A stretch of 64,000 nt of DNA from Mycobacterium ostraviense (GTDB lineage Bacteria; Actinomycetota; Actinomycetes; Mycobacteriales; Mycobacteriaceae). The notes below the pieces were generated by a model. It was not told the origin of the DNA. It was given only the letters and a program-made list of their open reading frames with translations, and did no database searches. The stretch lies in the NCBI RefSeq assembly GCF_002705925.1, contig NZ_NKRE01000001.1, positions 1,573,330-1,637,329 of the forward strand, read 5' to 3'. Each line of letters begins with the position of its first letter. Positions within the stretch are counted from its first letter, which is position 1. The position numbers and the translations under genes are program-made. Positions 8,829-17,797 of the stretch are shown here, one piece after another.

Positions 8829-10937
8829 TCAGCGAGCCTGCCTGACCATGTCGAGCACGTCGGCTCCGTACTGTTCCAGCTTTCGGGCACCGATACCCGG
8901 AATGGCGATGAGCGCCTCGTCGTCGTCGGGGCGCAGCTCGGCGATCGCGATGAGTGTGTTGTCGGTGAAGACGACGTAGGCCGGCACGTTCTGTTCCTTG
9001 GCGATGTTCAGCCGCCACGACTTCAGCTGCAGCAGCAACTCCTCGTCGACGTCGCCGGCACATGTTTCACATCGCCGGAGCATGACGGCTGCCGGGGTGG
9101 TCAGCTCCTTGTTGCAGACCCGGCAGCGGGCGGTGGCCCGGTTGCGACGGGCTTTGCCCGGTCCCGGTTCGGCACGCGTCTGCGGCGCAATGCCGTTGAG
9201 GAACCGTGACGGCTTACGGCTCTGGCGACCGCCCGACGCCCGGGCCAGCGCCCAGCTCAAGGCCAAATGCACTCGGGCCCTGGTGATTCCGACATAAAGC
9301 AGGCGACGCTCTTCCTCGACCGGCTCACTGTCGGGGCCGTGTGCCAACGCATGCGAGATGGGTAATGTACCGTCGGCCAATCCGACCAGAAACACTGCAT
9401 CCCACTCCAGGCCCTTGGCCGCATGCAGCGAGGCCAGCGTGACACCCTGCACCACCGGCGGATGCCGCGCGTCGGCTCGCGCCCGAAGCTCGGCCAGCAG
9501 TCCCGGAAGCTGTAAATGCGGACGCTGCGCCACCTCGTCGTCGACCAATTGCGCCAAAGCGGTGAGTCCCTCCCAGCGTTCCCGGGCGCGGGCACCCACC
9601 GGCTCGTGTGCCGTCAACCCCAGCGGTTCCAGAACGCCGCGGACCGCGTCGGGCAATGCAGCGTCGGTACCCCGTTCGGCGGCACGCTGTAACGCCACCA
9701 GCGCCTGCTTGATCTCCTGACGGTCGAAGAACCCTTCTCCGCCGCGAACCTGATAGGCGATGCCCGCTTCGGTCAGCGCTTCCTCGTAGACCTCGGACTG
9801 TGCGTTGACGCGGTACAGAATCGCGATTTCCGAAGGCGCAGTACCGGATTCGATCAGCCGGCCGATCGACGCCGTCACCGCGGCAGCCTCGGCGGGTTCG
9901 TCGGGATACTCCTGGAACGAGGGCGACGGACCGGGTTCGCGCTGGCCGGATAACCGCAACTTGCTGCCCGCGACCCGGCCCCGAGCGGCTTCGATCACCC
10001 GGTTGGCCAGCGACACGACCTGCGGAGTGGACCGGTAGTCCCGCTCCAGCCGCACCACCGTGGCGTCGGGGAACCTGCGCGAGAAGTCGAGCAGGAAGCG
10101 TGGGGAGGCTCCGGTGAATGAGTAGATGGTCTGATTGGCGTCGCCGACGACGGTCAGATCGTCGCGATCCCCCAACCAGGCCGACAGCACCCGCTGCTGC
10201 AGCGGTGTGACGTCCTGGTATTCGTCGACAACGAAGCAGCGGTAGCGGTCCCGGAATTCCTCGGCCACCGCGGCGTCATTTTCGATAGCGGCCGCGGTGT
10301 GCAGCAGCAGGTCATCGAAATCCAGCAGGGTGACACTGTCGTCGCGAACTTTGAGGGATTCGTATTCGGAGTAGACCGCCGCGATGCGTGCGGCGTCCAA
10401 CGGGGTGTCGCGGCGCACCGCCGCCACCGCGGTCGGGTAATCCTCGGGACCGATCAGCGAGGCTTTGGCCCACTCGATTTCGCCCGCGAGATCCCGGACG
10501 TCATCGGTGCTGGCCTGGAGCCTGGCGCGGCTGGCCGCGCGGGCCACGACGGGGAACTTGGTGTCCAGCAACTGCCAGCCGATGTCACCAACCACGCGTG
10601 GCCAGAAATACCGCAGCTGGCGATGCGCCGCCGCGTGAAACGTCAGCGCCTGCACCGCGCCGACGCGCGAACCGACCTGCGCGGCGGCGCCCAGCGCACG
10701 CCACCGGGCGCGCATCTCCCCCGCTGCGCGCTGCGTGAACGTCACGGCCAGTACTTGACCGGCAGCGACATGACCACTGCCGACCAGGTGGGCGATCCGG
10801 TGCGTAATGGTGCGCGTCTTCCCGGTTCCGGCTCCGGCGAGCACGCAGACCGGTCCGCGTGGAGCCAATACGGCTTGGCGCTGCTCGTCGTCCAGTGCGG
10901 CGGTCAGTGCGTCTGCGACCATCGGCATAGCGTCCAT
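8829..10937 (-). CDS. uvrD2: ATP-dependent DNA helicase UvrD2
   Basis: A 702-residue superfamily 1A helicase. The Walker A is AGAGTGKT at residues 34-41, followed by the usual UvrD motifs ([35 protein letters not shown]). A four-cysteine zinc module lies near the C terminus (C605, C608, C623, C626), and the last about 70 residues form an HRDC domain ([14 protein letters not shown]). This helicase core, tetracysteine and HRDC layout is specific to mycobacterial UvrD2, which is essential in M. tuberculosis and does not require its HRDC domain in vivo. The ATG at MDAMPMV gives the ortholog's length (about 700); the longer frame upstream overlaps the mycoredoxin promoter region. Confidence 0.95.
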   Translation of the reverse strand: MDAMPMVADALTAALDDEQRQAVLAPRGPVCVLAGAGTGKTRTITHRIAHLVGSGHVAAGQVLAVTFTQRAAGEMRARWRALGAAAQVGSRVGAVQALTFHAAAHRQLRYFWPRVVGDIGWQLLDTKFPVVARAASRARLQASTDDVRDLAGEIEWAKASLIGPEDYPTAVAAVRRDTPLDAARIAAVYSEYESLKVRDDSVTLLDFDDLLLHTAAAIENDAAVAEEFRDRYRCFVVDEYQDVTPLQQRVLSAWLGDRDDLTVVGDANQTIYSFTGASPRFLLDFSRRFPDATVVRLERDYRSTPQVVSLANRVIEAARGRVAGSKLRLSGQREPGPSPSFQEYPDEPAEAAAVTASIGRLIESGTAPSEIAILYRVNAQSEVYEEALTEAGIAYQVRGGEGFFDRQEIKQALVALQRAAERGTDAALPDAVRGVLEPLGLTAHEPVGARARERWEGLTALAQLVDDEVAQRPHLQLPGLLAELRARADARHPPVVQGVTLASLHAAKGLEWDAVFLVGLADGTLPISHALAHGPDSEPVEEERRLLYVGITRARVHLALSWALARASGGRQSRKPSRFLNGIAPQTRAEPGPGKARRNRATARCRVCNKELTTPAAVMLRRCETCAGDVDEELLLQLKSWRLNIAKEQNVPAYVVFTDNTLIAIAELRPDDDEALIAIPGIGARKLEQYGADVLDMVRQAR

Positions 10938-11090
10938 CTTGGCAGCGGCGGCCGACAAGCCGGGCGTTTCGACGCGCCGCGGCCTGCGTCGTTGCCGGGT
11001 CCTCCCAGGGCTGCCCGGGTAAGCCTCGCTTCGGCCCACCCCATGGCCCAGTCCATGGCCCGCATGCTTGTCGGGCTACGTTTACCTGCT

Positions 11091-11345
11091 ATGACCAACG
11101 CTGCGCTCACCATCTACACGACGTCATGGTGTGGCTACTGTTTCCGGCTCAAGACGGCGCTCAAGACAGAGGGAATCACGTACGACGAGGTCGACATCGA
11201 GCACGACAGCGCGGCTGCGGAGTTTGTTGCCTCGGTCAACGGCGGCAACAGGACGGTCCCGACGGTCAGGTTTGCCGACGGCTCAACGCTGACCAACCCG
11301 AGCGCAAACGTGGTCAAAGCCAAGCTGGCAGAAGTCGGCGGCTGA
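11091..11345 (+). CDS. mrx1: Mycoredoxin-1 (glutaredoxin-like)
   Basis: An 84-residue thioredoxin-fold protein with the CxxC active site WCGYC near residue 14, the cis-Pro loop (NRTVPTVRFADG), and no signal peptide. It matches Rv3198A (84 residues), mycoredoxin-1, which reduces mycothiol mixed disulfides with electrons from mycothiol. The start is the ATG in CCTGCTATGACC; a much longer in-frame extension upstream runs antisense to uvrD2 and is rejected. It is divergent from uvrD2, with about 150 bases between the starts. Confidence 0.93.
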   Translation: MTNAALTIYTTSWCGYCFRLKTALKTEGITYDEVDIEHDSAAAEFVASVNGGNRTVPTVRFADGSTLTNPSANVVKAKLAEVGG

Positions 11346-11533
11346 GGCGGCCCGGTGTCGGCCGTTCGGCCGGCGCGCCCAGACACGGCCCCGTCGCCTG
11401 GGCAAAGGTGCCCAACAAGAGGTCCGGTCGCCCGTACGATACGAGTTACGGCGTCGACCTCCGGGCATAACTCGCCGGCACCATAAGCGCCACCCAACCG
11501 CGGACGGCGGTCCGCAGAAAACGGCTATCAACG

Positions 11534-12265
11534 ATGAGGCCAACCGGCTCAACCCGCTCGAGCGTGACATATCTGGCGCTCCGGCTGAAGCGGCACGCGG
11601 CAGACATTCGCGCCGCCCTGGCCGGCGCGGGCAGGTCGATTTTTATCATCTGCACTGCGCTACTCGTGATCACGGCGTGCTCGCACAAAGGCACGTCAGC
11701 GAAGCCGAGCACCGCCACCACCACCACGGCGCAATCGGGTGCCGATGCATTGATCATCGGCATCGAAGAGGTACGGCGTATCGCCAATTACGAGGAACTG
11801 ACCGCACATTCACGCGCGGACTTGCGTCATCCGCCGCCAGGCGACCTGAACGCACCGGGCCCTTGCCGGGCGGCCGGGACCAGTGATCTCACCTTCGCGG
11901 GCGGCTGGATAGAGTTCCGGAGTGCCGGCTACAGCGGCGTCACCGACGAAATTCGTCCCGGCGGCATGGCTCTGGTGGATTCGGTCAGTCAAGCCGTTGC
12001 CATCTACCCGGACGCGCATGCAGCGCGCGCAGCGCTCGACCAGCTGGAAGCTTCGCTGAACGCGTGCATGGCATTGCATGACCCCAAGTACACGTTCAAC
12101 GTGGACAAGCCAGACCCCGCCACGCTGCGAATCACCGACCAAGGCTGGAGCCACCTGTATCGCGTCAAGAACGCGGTGTTGATGTCTGTTGGGGTATTGG
12201 GCATTGAACCGGCTGAACGGATCGCCAATACCGTGCTTGACGCGATCTGCGATCGCGTCAAGTAG
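11534..12265 (+). CDS. Putative lipoprotein with PknH-like sensor domain
   Basis: A 243-residue protein. After a long basic N-terminal stretch there is a hydrophobic segment (SIFIICTALLVITAC) ending in a lipobox-like ITAC, so the mature protein would begin at the Cys near residue 49. A Thr/Ala-rich linker follows, then a domain of about 180 residues resembling the extracellular sensor domain of PknH and related mycobacterial lipoproteins (VSQAVAIYPDAHAARAAL, and conserved Cys in PCRAAG, NACMALHD and AICDRV). M. tuberculosis has no gene here between Rv3198A and nudC as I recall, so this is an insertion relative to it. The start is uncertain, since the n-region is unusually long. Confidence 0.7.
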   Translation: MRPTGSTRSSVTYLALRLKRHAADIRAALAGAGRSIFIICTALLVITACSHKGTSAKPSTATTTTAQSGADALIIGIEEVRRIANYEELTAHSRADLRHPPPGDLNAPGPCRAAGTSDLTFAGGWIEFRSAGYSGVTDEIRPGGMALVDSVSQAVAIYPDAHAARAALDQLEASLNACMALHDPKYTFNVDKPDPATLRITDQGWSHLYRVKNAVLMSVGVLGIEPAERIANTVLDAICDRVK

Positions 12266-12279
12266 TTGATCGCGGCAGT

Positions 12280-13209
12280 TCAGTCGCGCGCCGCCGCCCA
12301 GGATTCGATGATGATGCGGGCAATCGAGACGGACCCCGGTAGCCGCAATTTCGACTCCGATGCGGTGGTTGTCCAGTCGCCCGCTTCCAGCGCCGCGCGC
12401 ACTTCGTCGCGGTTGAACCAGCCGGCCTCGGCGATCTCGCCGTCGTGGAATGAAAAATCTTGATCCGGGTCGGCTACGGCATGGAAGCCCACCATCAGCG
12501 AGCGTGGGAACGGCCAGGGTTGGCTGCCCAGGTAGCGCACGTCACGGACGGTCAGACCGATTTCCTCACGGATCTCGCGGGCCACGCATCCCTCGAACGA
12601 TTCACCCGCCTCGACGAAGCCCGCCAGCAGCGAGAACATCCGCGGCGGCCATGCCGCTTGGCGGGCCAGTACCGCGCGATCACCGCCGTCGTGAACCAGG
12701 CAGATCACCGCTGCGTCGATACGGGGAAACTCCTCGCGACCGGTGATCAGGCTGACGCGTGACCATCCGGCCCGGGCGGGTTTGGTCGGGGTGCCGTCGA
12801 CCGGGCTGAATCGCGCGGTGTCATGCCAGTTCAATAACGCCAATGCCGACGACACCAATTGGCTGCTGGTGTCATCGATGATCTTGCCGAGCCTACGAAG
12901 GTCCACCACTTCGGCCTCCACACCCAGATTCTCGGGGGCCTCCAGTGCGCCCCTGATCGCCCAGACGTGGCGATCACCCGCGATGCGACCCAGGAACACC
13001 GCCTGCGGCGGTGGCTTGTCGCCCAGCGCGGCCGCCGGACCCAGCACCGCTCGGCCGTCGGCAACCAGGACCTGGTTGCGCGAATCCACCCGCAGTAGCG
13101 CCGCATCGGCCCAGCCGGCAGCCGCGGCGTCGACATCGGTCCGCAAGTGGTCGGCTCGGTCCGCGCCGATGCGCGACAGGAATGGAACGTCCCGCAGCCG
13201 GAAGTCCAC
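12280..13209 (-). CDS. nudC: NADH pyrophosphatase NudC
   Basis: A 309-residue Nudix hydrolase. The Nudix box is GFVEAGESFEGCVAREIREEIGL with its REXXEE core, followed by the NADH-specific signature SQPWPFP. The N-terminal part is the family's dimerisation domain. NudC cleaves NAD(H) to NMN(H) and AMP and can remove NAD caps from RNA. In mycobacteria it is linked to hydrolysis of isoniazid- and ethionamide-NAD adducts. The start is GTG at 13209. The stop is 15 bases from the convergent lipoprotein gene. Confidence 0.92.
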   Translation of the reverse strand: MDFRLRDVPFLSRIGADRADHLRTDVDAAAAGWADAALLRVDSRNQVLVADGRAVLGPAAALGDKPPPQAVFLGRIAGDRHVWAIRGALEAPENLGVEAEVVDLRRLGKIIDDTSSQLVSSALALLNWHDTARFSPVDGTPTKPARAGWSRVSLITGREEFPRIDAAVICLVHDGGDRAVLARQAAWPPRMFSLLAGFVEAGESFEGCVAREIREEIGLTVRDVRYLGSQPWPFPRSLMVGFHAVADPDQDFSFHDGEIAEAGWFNRDEVRAALEAGDWTTTASESKLRLPGSVSIARIIIESWAAARD

Positions 13210-13223
13210 GCTAGGCCCTAATG

Positions 13224-13387
13224 CCCACGTGGCGACCCGCCGCGCCCGGCTCCGCCAAGCTTGCGATCGCCACGCAACCCCCCACGTGGCGACCCGCCGC
13301 GCCCGGCTCCGCCGAGCTTGCGATCGCCACGCAACCCCCCACGTGGCGACCCGCCGCGCCCGGCTCCGCCGAGCTTGCGATCGCCAC
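13224..13387. repeat. 57-bp tandem repeat, 2.9 copies
   Basis: Copies start at 13224, 13281 and 13338 and are nearly identical (one A/G difference: CCAAGC against CCGAGC). Each begins CCCACGTGGCGACCCG, then has CCGGCTCCGCC and ends TTGCGATCGCCAC. GTGGCGA at the start and TCGCCAC at the end can pair, so each unit can fold on itself. The array fills the space between nudC and the channel gene, and the third copy runs into the channel's stop codon. Confidence 0.9.
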
Positions 13388-14457
13388 TAGTGCCCCGTGT
13401 TGCGGACGTAGAGCAGACGGTCGTCGGCCTCAATGGCGTCCACCTCGGGTGCTCCGATACGCAACAGTTGTCCGTTGCGAACGACGCCGAGCACTATGTC
13501 CCCTAGATGCCGCGGAGAACCGCCGACTTCACTCGGCTCCACCTCGCGTTCGGCAATCGCCAGCCCGGTGTCCGGCGTCAACAGATCCTCGATCATCTGC
13601 ACGACGCTGGGTGTGGTGGTGGCAAGGCCAAGCAATCGGCCCGCCGTCTCGGAGGAAACCACCACCGAGTCCGCCCCCGATTGCTCGAGCAGATGCTGGT
13701 TTTCGGCCTCCCGGATAGAAGCCACGATCTTGGCCTTAGGCGAGATCTCGCGGGCGGTCAAAGTGACCAACGCCGCAGTGTCGTCACGGCTCGCGGCAAC
13801 GATGATCGAGGCCGCGTGCTGAGCACCGGCCAACCGCAGCACGTCGGATTTGGTGGCGTCGCCATGTACAGTGACCAACCCCGCCGCCGCCGCGCGGTCG
13901 AGGGCCGCCCGGTCGGTGTCGACGACGACAATCTCACCGGGGACCACCTCGTCGCCGAGCATCGCGGTAATCGCTGTTTTGCCTTTGGTCCCATAGCCGA
14001 TGACGACGGTGTGGTTGCGCACTCTTTTCCTCCAACGCTGGATCTTCAGTGCTTGCCGGGACGTCTCCGTGACCACCTCGAGCGTCGTCCCGACCAACAG
14101 GATCAGGAACGCGATGCGCAGCGGTGTGATGATCAAGACGTTGGTCGCACGCGCGAATTCCGAAATGGGTGTGATGTCGCCATAACCGGTCGTCGACAAC
14201 GTCACCGCCGAGTAATACAGGCAATCCAAAAACGTCAGTTCGTCGCCCTGCGAGTCGTGGTATCCGTCCCGATCGACGTAGACGGTAATGGCGCCGACCA
14301 ACAACGCCGCCAAGGCAATAGCCACTCGGCGGGTAATGATGCGCGCGGGACTGGCCCGACCCGAAGGAATGCGCAACACGCCGACGAGCGCGTAACTGGG
14401 CTGGACCGTCAACCTCTCGTCGAGACGCCTCAGCCGCCGCCAACTACCTTTTGCCAC
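13387..14457 (-). CDS. Potassium channel with RCK (TrkA-N) domain
   Basis: A 356-residue protein matching Rv3200c (355 residues). Two membrane helices (about residues 43-60 and 105-125) flank a pore loop with the selectivity filter TTGYGD at 89-94. A cytoplasmic Rossmann RCK/TrkA-N domain follows (VVIGYGTKGKTAITAML), then a TrkA-C like segment (GSPRHLGDIVLGVVRNGQLLRIG). This is a two-helix, tetrameric Kch/MthK-type channel gated by ligand binding to the RCK ring. The last codon and stop lie at the edge of the 57-bp repeat array. Confidence 0.92.
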   Translation of the reverse strand: MAKGSWRRLRRLDERLTVQPSYALVGVLRIPSGRASPARIITRRVAIALAALLVGAITVYVDRDGYHDSQGDELTFLDCLYYSAVTLSTTGYGDITPISEFARATNVLIITPLRIAFLILLVGTTLEVVTETSRQALKIQRWRKRVRNHTVVIGYGTKGKTAITAMLGDEVVPGEIVVVDTDRAALDRAAAAGLVTVHGDATKSDVLRLAGAQHAASIIVAASRDDTAALVTLTAREISPKAKIVASIREAENQHLLEQSGADSVVVSSETAGRLLGLATTTPSVVQMIEDLLTPDTGLAIAEREVEPSEVGGSPRHLGDIVLGVVRNGQLLRIGAPEVDAIEADDRLLYVRNTGH

Positions 14458-14518
14458 GGGAATCCGTCATCGGCTGATCCCAAAGCACGACACAGGCACG
14501 AGAAACATGTAACCACGA

Positions 14519-17500
14519 TCAGGTGTCGCGACGGCGAGCGGAGTCAGCCAGCAGCGCGGCCAACGCCGCACCGTCGGGCAACTCATCGGGAACAACGGTG
14601 ATGCCACTGCGGACGTAGTAGAACGCGGTGCGTACCGATGACTCCCGGCAGCCGAGCAGCGCAGCCCATGCCAGCCGGTAGACGGCCAACTGGACAGCGG
14701 CCTGCCGCCTGGCTTCCGGCCCGCGTGGCGGCTCACCGGTCTTCCAGTCGACCACGGTGACGCCGCCGTCGGGATCGCCGAACACCGCATCGATGCGGCC
14801 GCGAACCACGGTGTCGCCGATCGGCATCTCGAACGGCACTTCCACCGCGATCGGGGTGCGAGCAGCCCATGGCGACGCGGTGAACGCCGCCCGCAGTTTG
14901 GCCAACTCCTCGGCGTTGCTTGCGTCGGAGTCGGCGGCACCCGGAAGGTCTCCGAGATCGAACAGCAATTCGGCTCCGTAGAACTGCTGGACCCAGGAGT
15001 GAAAGGCGTTGCCCAGCAAAGCCTGCGGATCCGGACGCGACGGCAGACGATGGGCTAGCCGCTGCCGTGCCTTCGCAGGATCGCGGCCCAGCTCCACCAG
15101 ACCGTTGACCGACAACTGGCCCGGCAGCTCGCGGGCCGGCGGTTGCACCGCGCGCGCACGTTCGGCCAGTAGCGCATCGACGTCATGGGTCCACCCCTCG
15201 GTGTCAGCGTCCCAGGCGTCGATCACTTCGGCCGCTGTTGCCTCAGCCACCAGCCGGGCCCCGCGTTCCACGTCAGCGCGCCGCGCGCCCAGCGGCTCAG
15301 CTGGCCAGACTGCTTGGATAACATTGTCCCGCAACGGGTTACGCTCACCTTCAGCCGGTGCGGGAGCCCACTGGTCCACAGTCCCGCACGGATCGCCGGC
15401 CGTAACCGAGTGATCGATGATGTCTTTGACTTCGCAGAGGAATTCCGAAGGGCCGCACGGCTTGACCCCGGCAGCGCCCCAGTGGTGACCCGATATCAAC
15501 AGGGTGTCCTCGGCACGAGTGACTCCCACGTATAGCAACCGACGCTCCTCATCGACACGTCGCTGATCGAGCTGACGACGGTGCTCGGAGATCTTGTCCG
15601 ACAGCTGTTTTCGATTGGTCACCGCCGACGTGTCCAGGACCGGGATACCGAGCACCCCGGCCGAGGCGCGGTCGCCGCGCAGCAGTGGTGGTAGCTCACC
15701 GGGGTCGGTTAGCCAGGTGGTCCGCGACGCGGTCGACGGGAAAACTCCACCCGACAGGTGCGCGACCGCCACGACCTGCCACTCCAAGCCCTTTGCGGCA
15801 TGCACGGTCAGCACCTGCACCCTGTCGCGTGCAACCGCCGGCTGCGCGGGGGGCAATCCGTTTTCCACTTCTGCGGCCACGTCCAAGTAGGCCAGCAGAC
15901 CAGCCACCGACGCCGTTGCCGGCACTTCCGTGCTCGACGAGGTCGCCCGCTCGGCGTATTTCGCTACCACGTCGGCGAAAGCGTCGAGATGCTCGGTGCC
16001 TGACCACTCTGCGGTAGCGGCCGATGTGGCGCGGGCTTCGCAATCGACACCCAGCACGCGGCGCACCTCGGCAACCAGATCCGGTAGGCGATGGCCGAGT
16101 TGTGCACGCAGCAGGTTCAGTTCGCCGGCCAGCGCCACGATGCGCCGATACCCTGCCACCGAGTAGCAGTCGGCCGGACCCGGGTCGCTGATCGCGTCGG
16201 CCAGACAGGGGGTGTCGCTGTCCGGGCCGGCTGCCGCCGCAATCGACTCGGGTGACGATTCGTTCGGGCCGCCCGCCAGGCCCAGCGCGCGCCGCCACAG
16301 CGCTGCCAGGTCCCGGCCACCGAGCCGCCAGCGGGGACCGGTCAGCACCTGCATCGCCGCGGCTCCGGCCGTCGGCTCTGCCACCAGGCGCAGCATGGCC
16401 ACCACGTCGGCGACCTCTGGAATGGACAACAGGCCGGCCAGCCCAACCACTTCGACCGGGATCCCGCGGGCGCGCAGTGCATCGGCGATGGGTGCCGCGT
16501 CAGCGTTGCGGCGCACCAGCACGGCTGCGGTAGGCGGGCCGACGCCATCGGCCCGAGCCCGCAAGTAGTGCCCCTGAAGGTGGTCGGCAATCCAGTCACG
16601 TTCGGCCTGCACGTCGGGGAGCAGTGCGCAGCGAACGGTTCCGGGCGGGGCGTCCGGGCGTGCCCGCAATGCGCGCACCGCGACCGATCGCCGGCGCGCC
16701 TCCGCAGAAATGGCGTTTGCCAGGTGCAGCGCTCGCGGCGGGTTACGCCAACTGGTCGGCAGCTCCAGGATCGGCGCTGGTGTGCCGTCGGAGAGGGGGA
16801 AGTCGGTGGTGAAGCGCGGCAGGTTCGTTGCCGAGGCACCGCGCCAGCCGTAGATCGACTGAATCGGGTCCCCGACCGCGGTGAGCGCCAGCCCGTCGTC
16901 GACTCCGCAGCCGAACAACGACGACAACGCGACCCGTTGGGAATGGCCGGTGTCCTGGTACTCGTCGAGCAACACCACCCGGAATTGGTTCCGCAGTTCG
17001 CGACCAACATCCGGGAACGACGCCGCCAGCCGCGCGGCAGACGCCATCTGCATCCCGAAGTCCATCACCTTCCCGGCCCGCATGCGTTCGAGCAACGCAT
17101 CCAGCAACGGCACCAACTCGGCGCGCTCATTCTGGGTGGCCAGCATCCGCAGCAACCACTGGCTGGGGCCGCGGTCGCGCTGATAAGGGCCCGCCGGCAG
17201 GGTGTGCACCAGTCGTTCCAGCTCAACGTGGGTTTCGCGGAGTTGCCCGGTGTCCACCAGGTGCTCGGCTAGCTGGCCCCACAACCGCAACACCATCGCG
17301 GTGACCGCCGCCGGGTTCCGCTGGGTACGCAGCTCACCGCGATATCCGTTGACCACCTCGAACGCCAGCTGCCACAGCTCTGTCTCGGTCAGCAACCTGG
17401 TGTCGGGCTCGACCGGCAGCAGCAAGCCGTAGTCACGCAGCAACGACCCGGCGAACGCGTGGTACGTGCTGACCACCGGAGCGCCCGCGGATTCGCGCGC

Positions 17501-17797
17501 CGCCGGGCCGGGTTCCAGCCCGGCCAACCGCGCCAGCCGAGACCGGACGCGGCGCAGCAGTTGGCCGGCGGCCTTGCGGGTGAACGTCAGGCCCAGCACC
17601 TGGCCGGGTTCGGCGTAGCCGTTGGCGATCAACCACACCACCCGCGCCGCCATCGTCTCGGTCTTGCCGGCTCCGGCACCGGCGATGACCACCAGTGGGC
17701 CCGGCGGCGCGGCGATCACGGCTGTCTGTTCCTCCGTGGGCGGAAAAAGCCCCAGCGCACAAGCTAATTCGGCGGGGCTGTAGCGGGCTTTTTTCAC
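14519..17797 (-). CDS. adnB: AdnB subunit of mycobacterial helicase-nuclease
   Basis: A 1092-residue UvrD-like motor with a C-terminal RecB-type nuclease. The Walker A is AGAGAGKTETMA (residues about 38-48). Other helicase motifs are LDEYQDTGHSQ, VGDPIQSIYGWRG and [12 protein letters not shown], and the nuclease motif is VVDWKTGEPP near residue 980. With AdnA it forms the AdnAB double-strand-break resection motor, the mycobacterial counterpart of AddAB. The start is GTG at 17797 and overlaps the adnA stop by four bases (GTGA), indicating translational coupling. It matches Rv3201c (1101 residues). Confidence 0.95.
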   Translation of the reverse strand: MKKARYSPAELACALGLFPPTEEQTAVIAAPPGPLVVIAGAGAGKTETMAARVVWLIANGYAEPGQVLGLTFTRKAAGQLLRRVRSRLARLAGLEPGPAARESAGAPVVSTYHAFAGSLLRDYGLLLPVEPDTRLLTETELWQLAFEVVNGYRGELRTQRNPAAVTAMVLRLWGQLAEHLVDTGQLRETHVELERLVHTLPAGPYQRDRGPSQWLLRMLATQNERAELVPLLDALLERMRAGKVMDFGMQMASAARLAASFPDVGRELRNQFRVVLLDEYQDTGHSQRVALSSLFGCGVDDGLALTAVGDPIQSIYGWRGASATNLPRFTTDFPLSDGTPAPILELPTSWRNPPRALHLANAISAEARRRSVAVRALRARPDAPPGTVRCALLPDVQAERDWIADHLQGHYLRARADGVGPPTAAVLVRRNADAAPIADALRARGIPVEVVGLAGLLSIPEVADVVAMLRLVAEPTAGAAAMQVLTGPRWRLGGRDLAALWRRALGLAGGPNESSPESIAAAAGPDSDTPCLADAISDPGPADCYSVAGYRRIVALAGELNLLRAQLGHRLPDLVAEVRRVLGVDCEARATSAATAEWSGTEHLDAFADVVAKYAERATSSSTEVPATASVAGLLAYLDVAAEVENGLPPAQPAVARDRVQVLTVHAAKGLEWQVVAVAHLSGGVFPSTASRTTWLTDPGELPPLLRGDRASAGVLGIPVLDTSAVTNRKQLSDKISEHRRQLDQRRVDEERRLLYVGVTRAEDTLLISGHHWGAAGVKPCGPSEFLCEVKDIIDHSVTAGDPCGTVDQWAPAPAEGERNPLRDNVIQAVWPAEPLGARRADVERGARLVAEATAAEVIDAWDADTEGWTHDVDALLAERARAVQPPARELPGQLSVNGLVELGRDPAKARQRLAHRLPSRPDPQALLGNAFHSWVQQFYGAELLFDLGDLPGAADSDASNAEELAKLRAAFTASPWAARTPIAVEVPFEMPIGDTVVRGRIDAVFGDPDGGVTVVDWKTGEPPRGPEARRQAAVQLAVYRLAWAALLGCRESSVRTAFYYVRSGITVVPDELPDGAALAALLADSARRRDT

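Noticed and set aside
10299..11090. Long in-frame extension of mycoredoxin
   Set aside because: It is antisense to uvrD2; the thioredoxin fold begins at the ATG at 11091.
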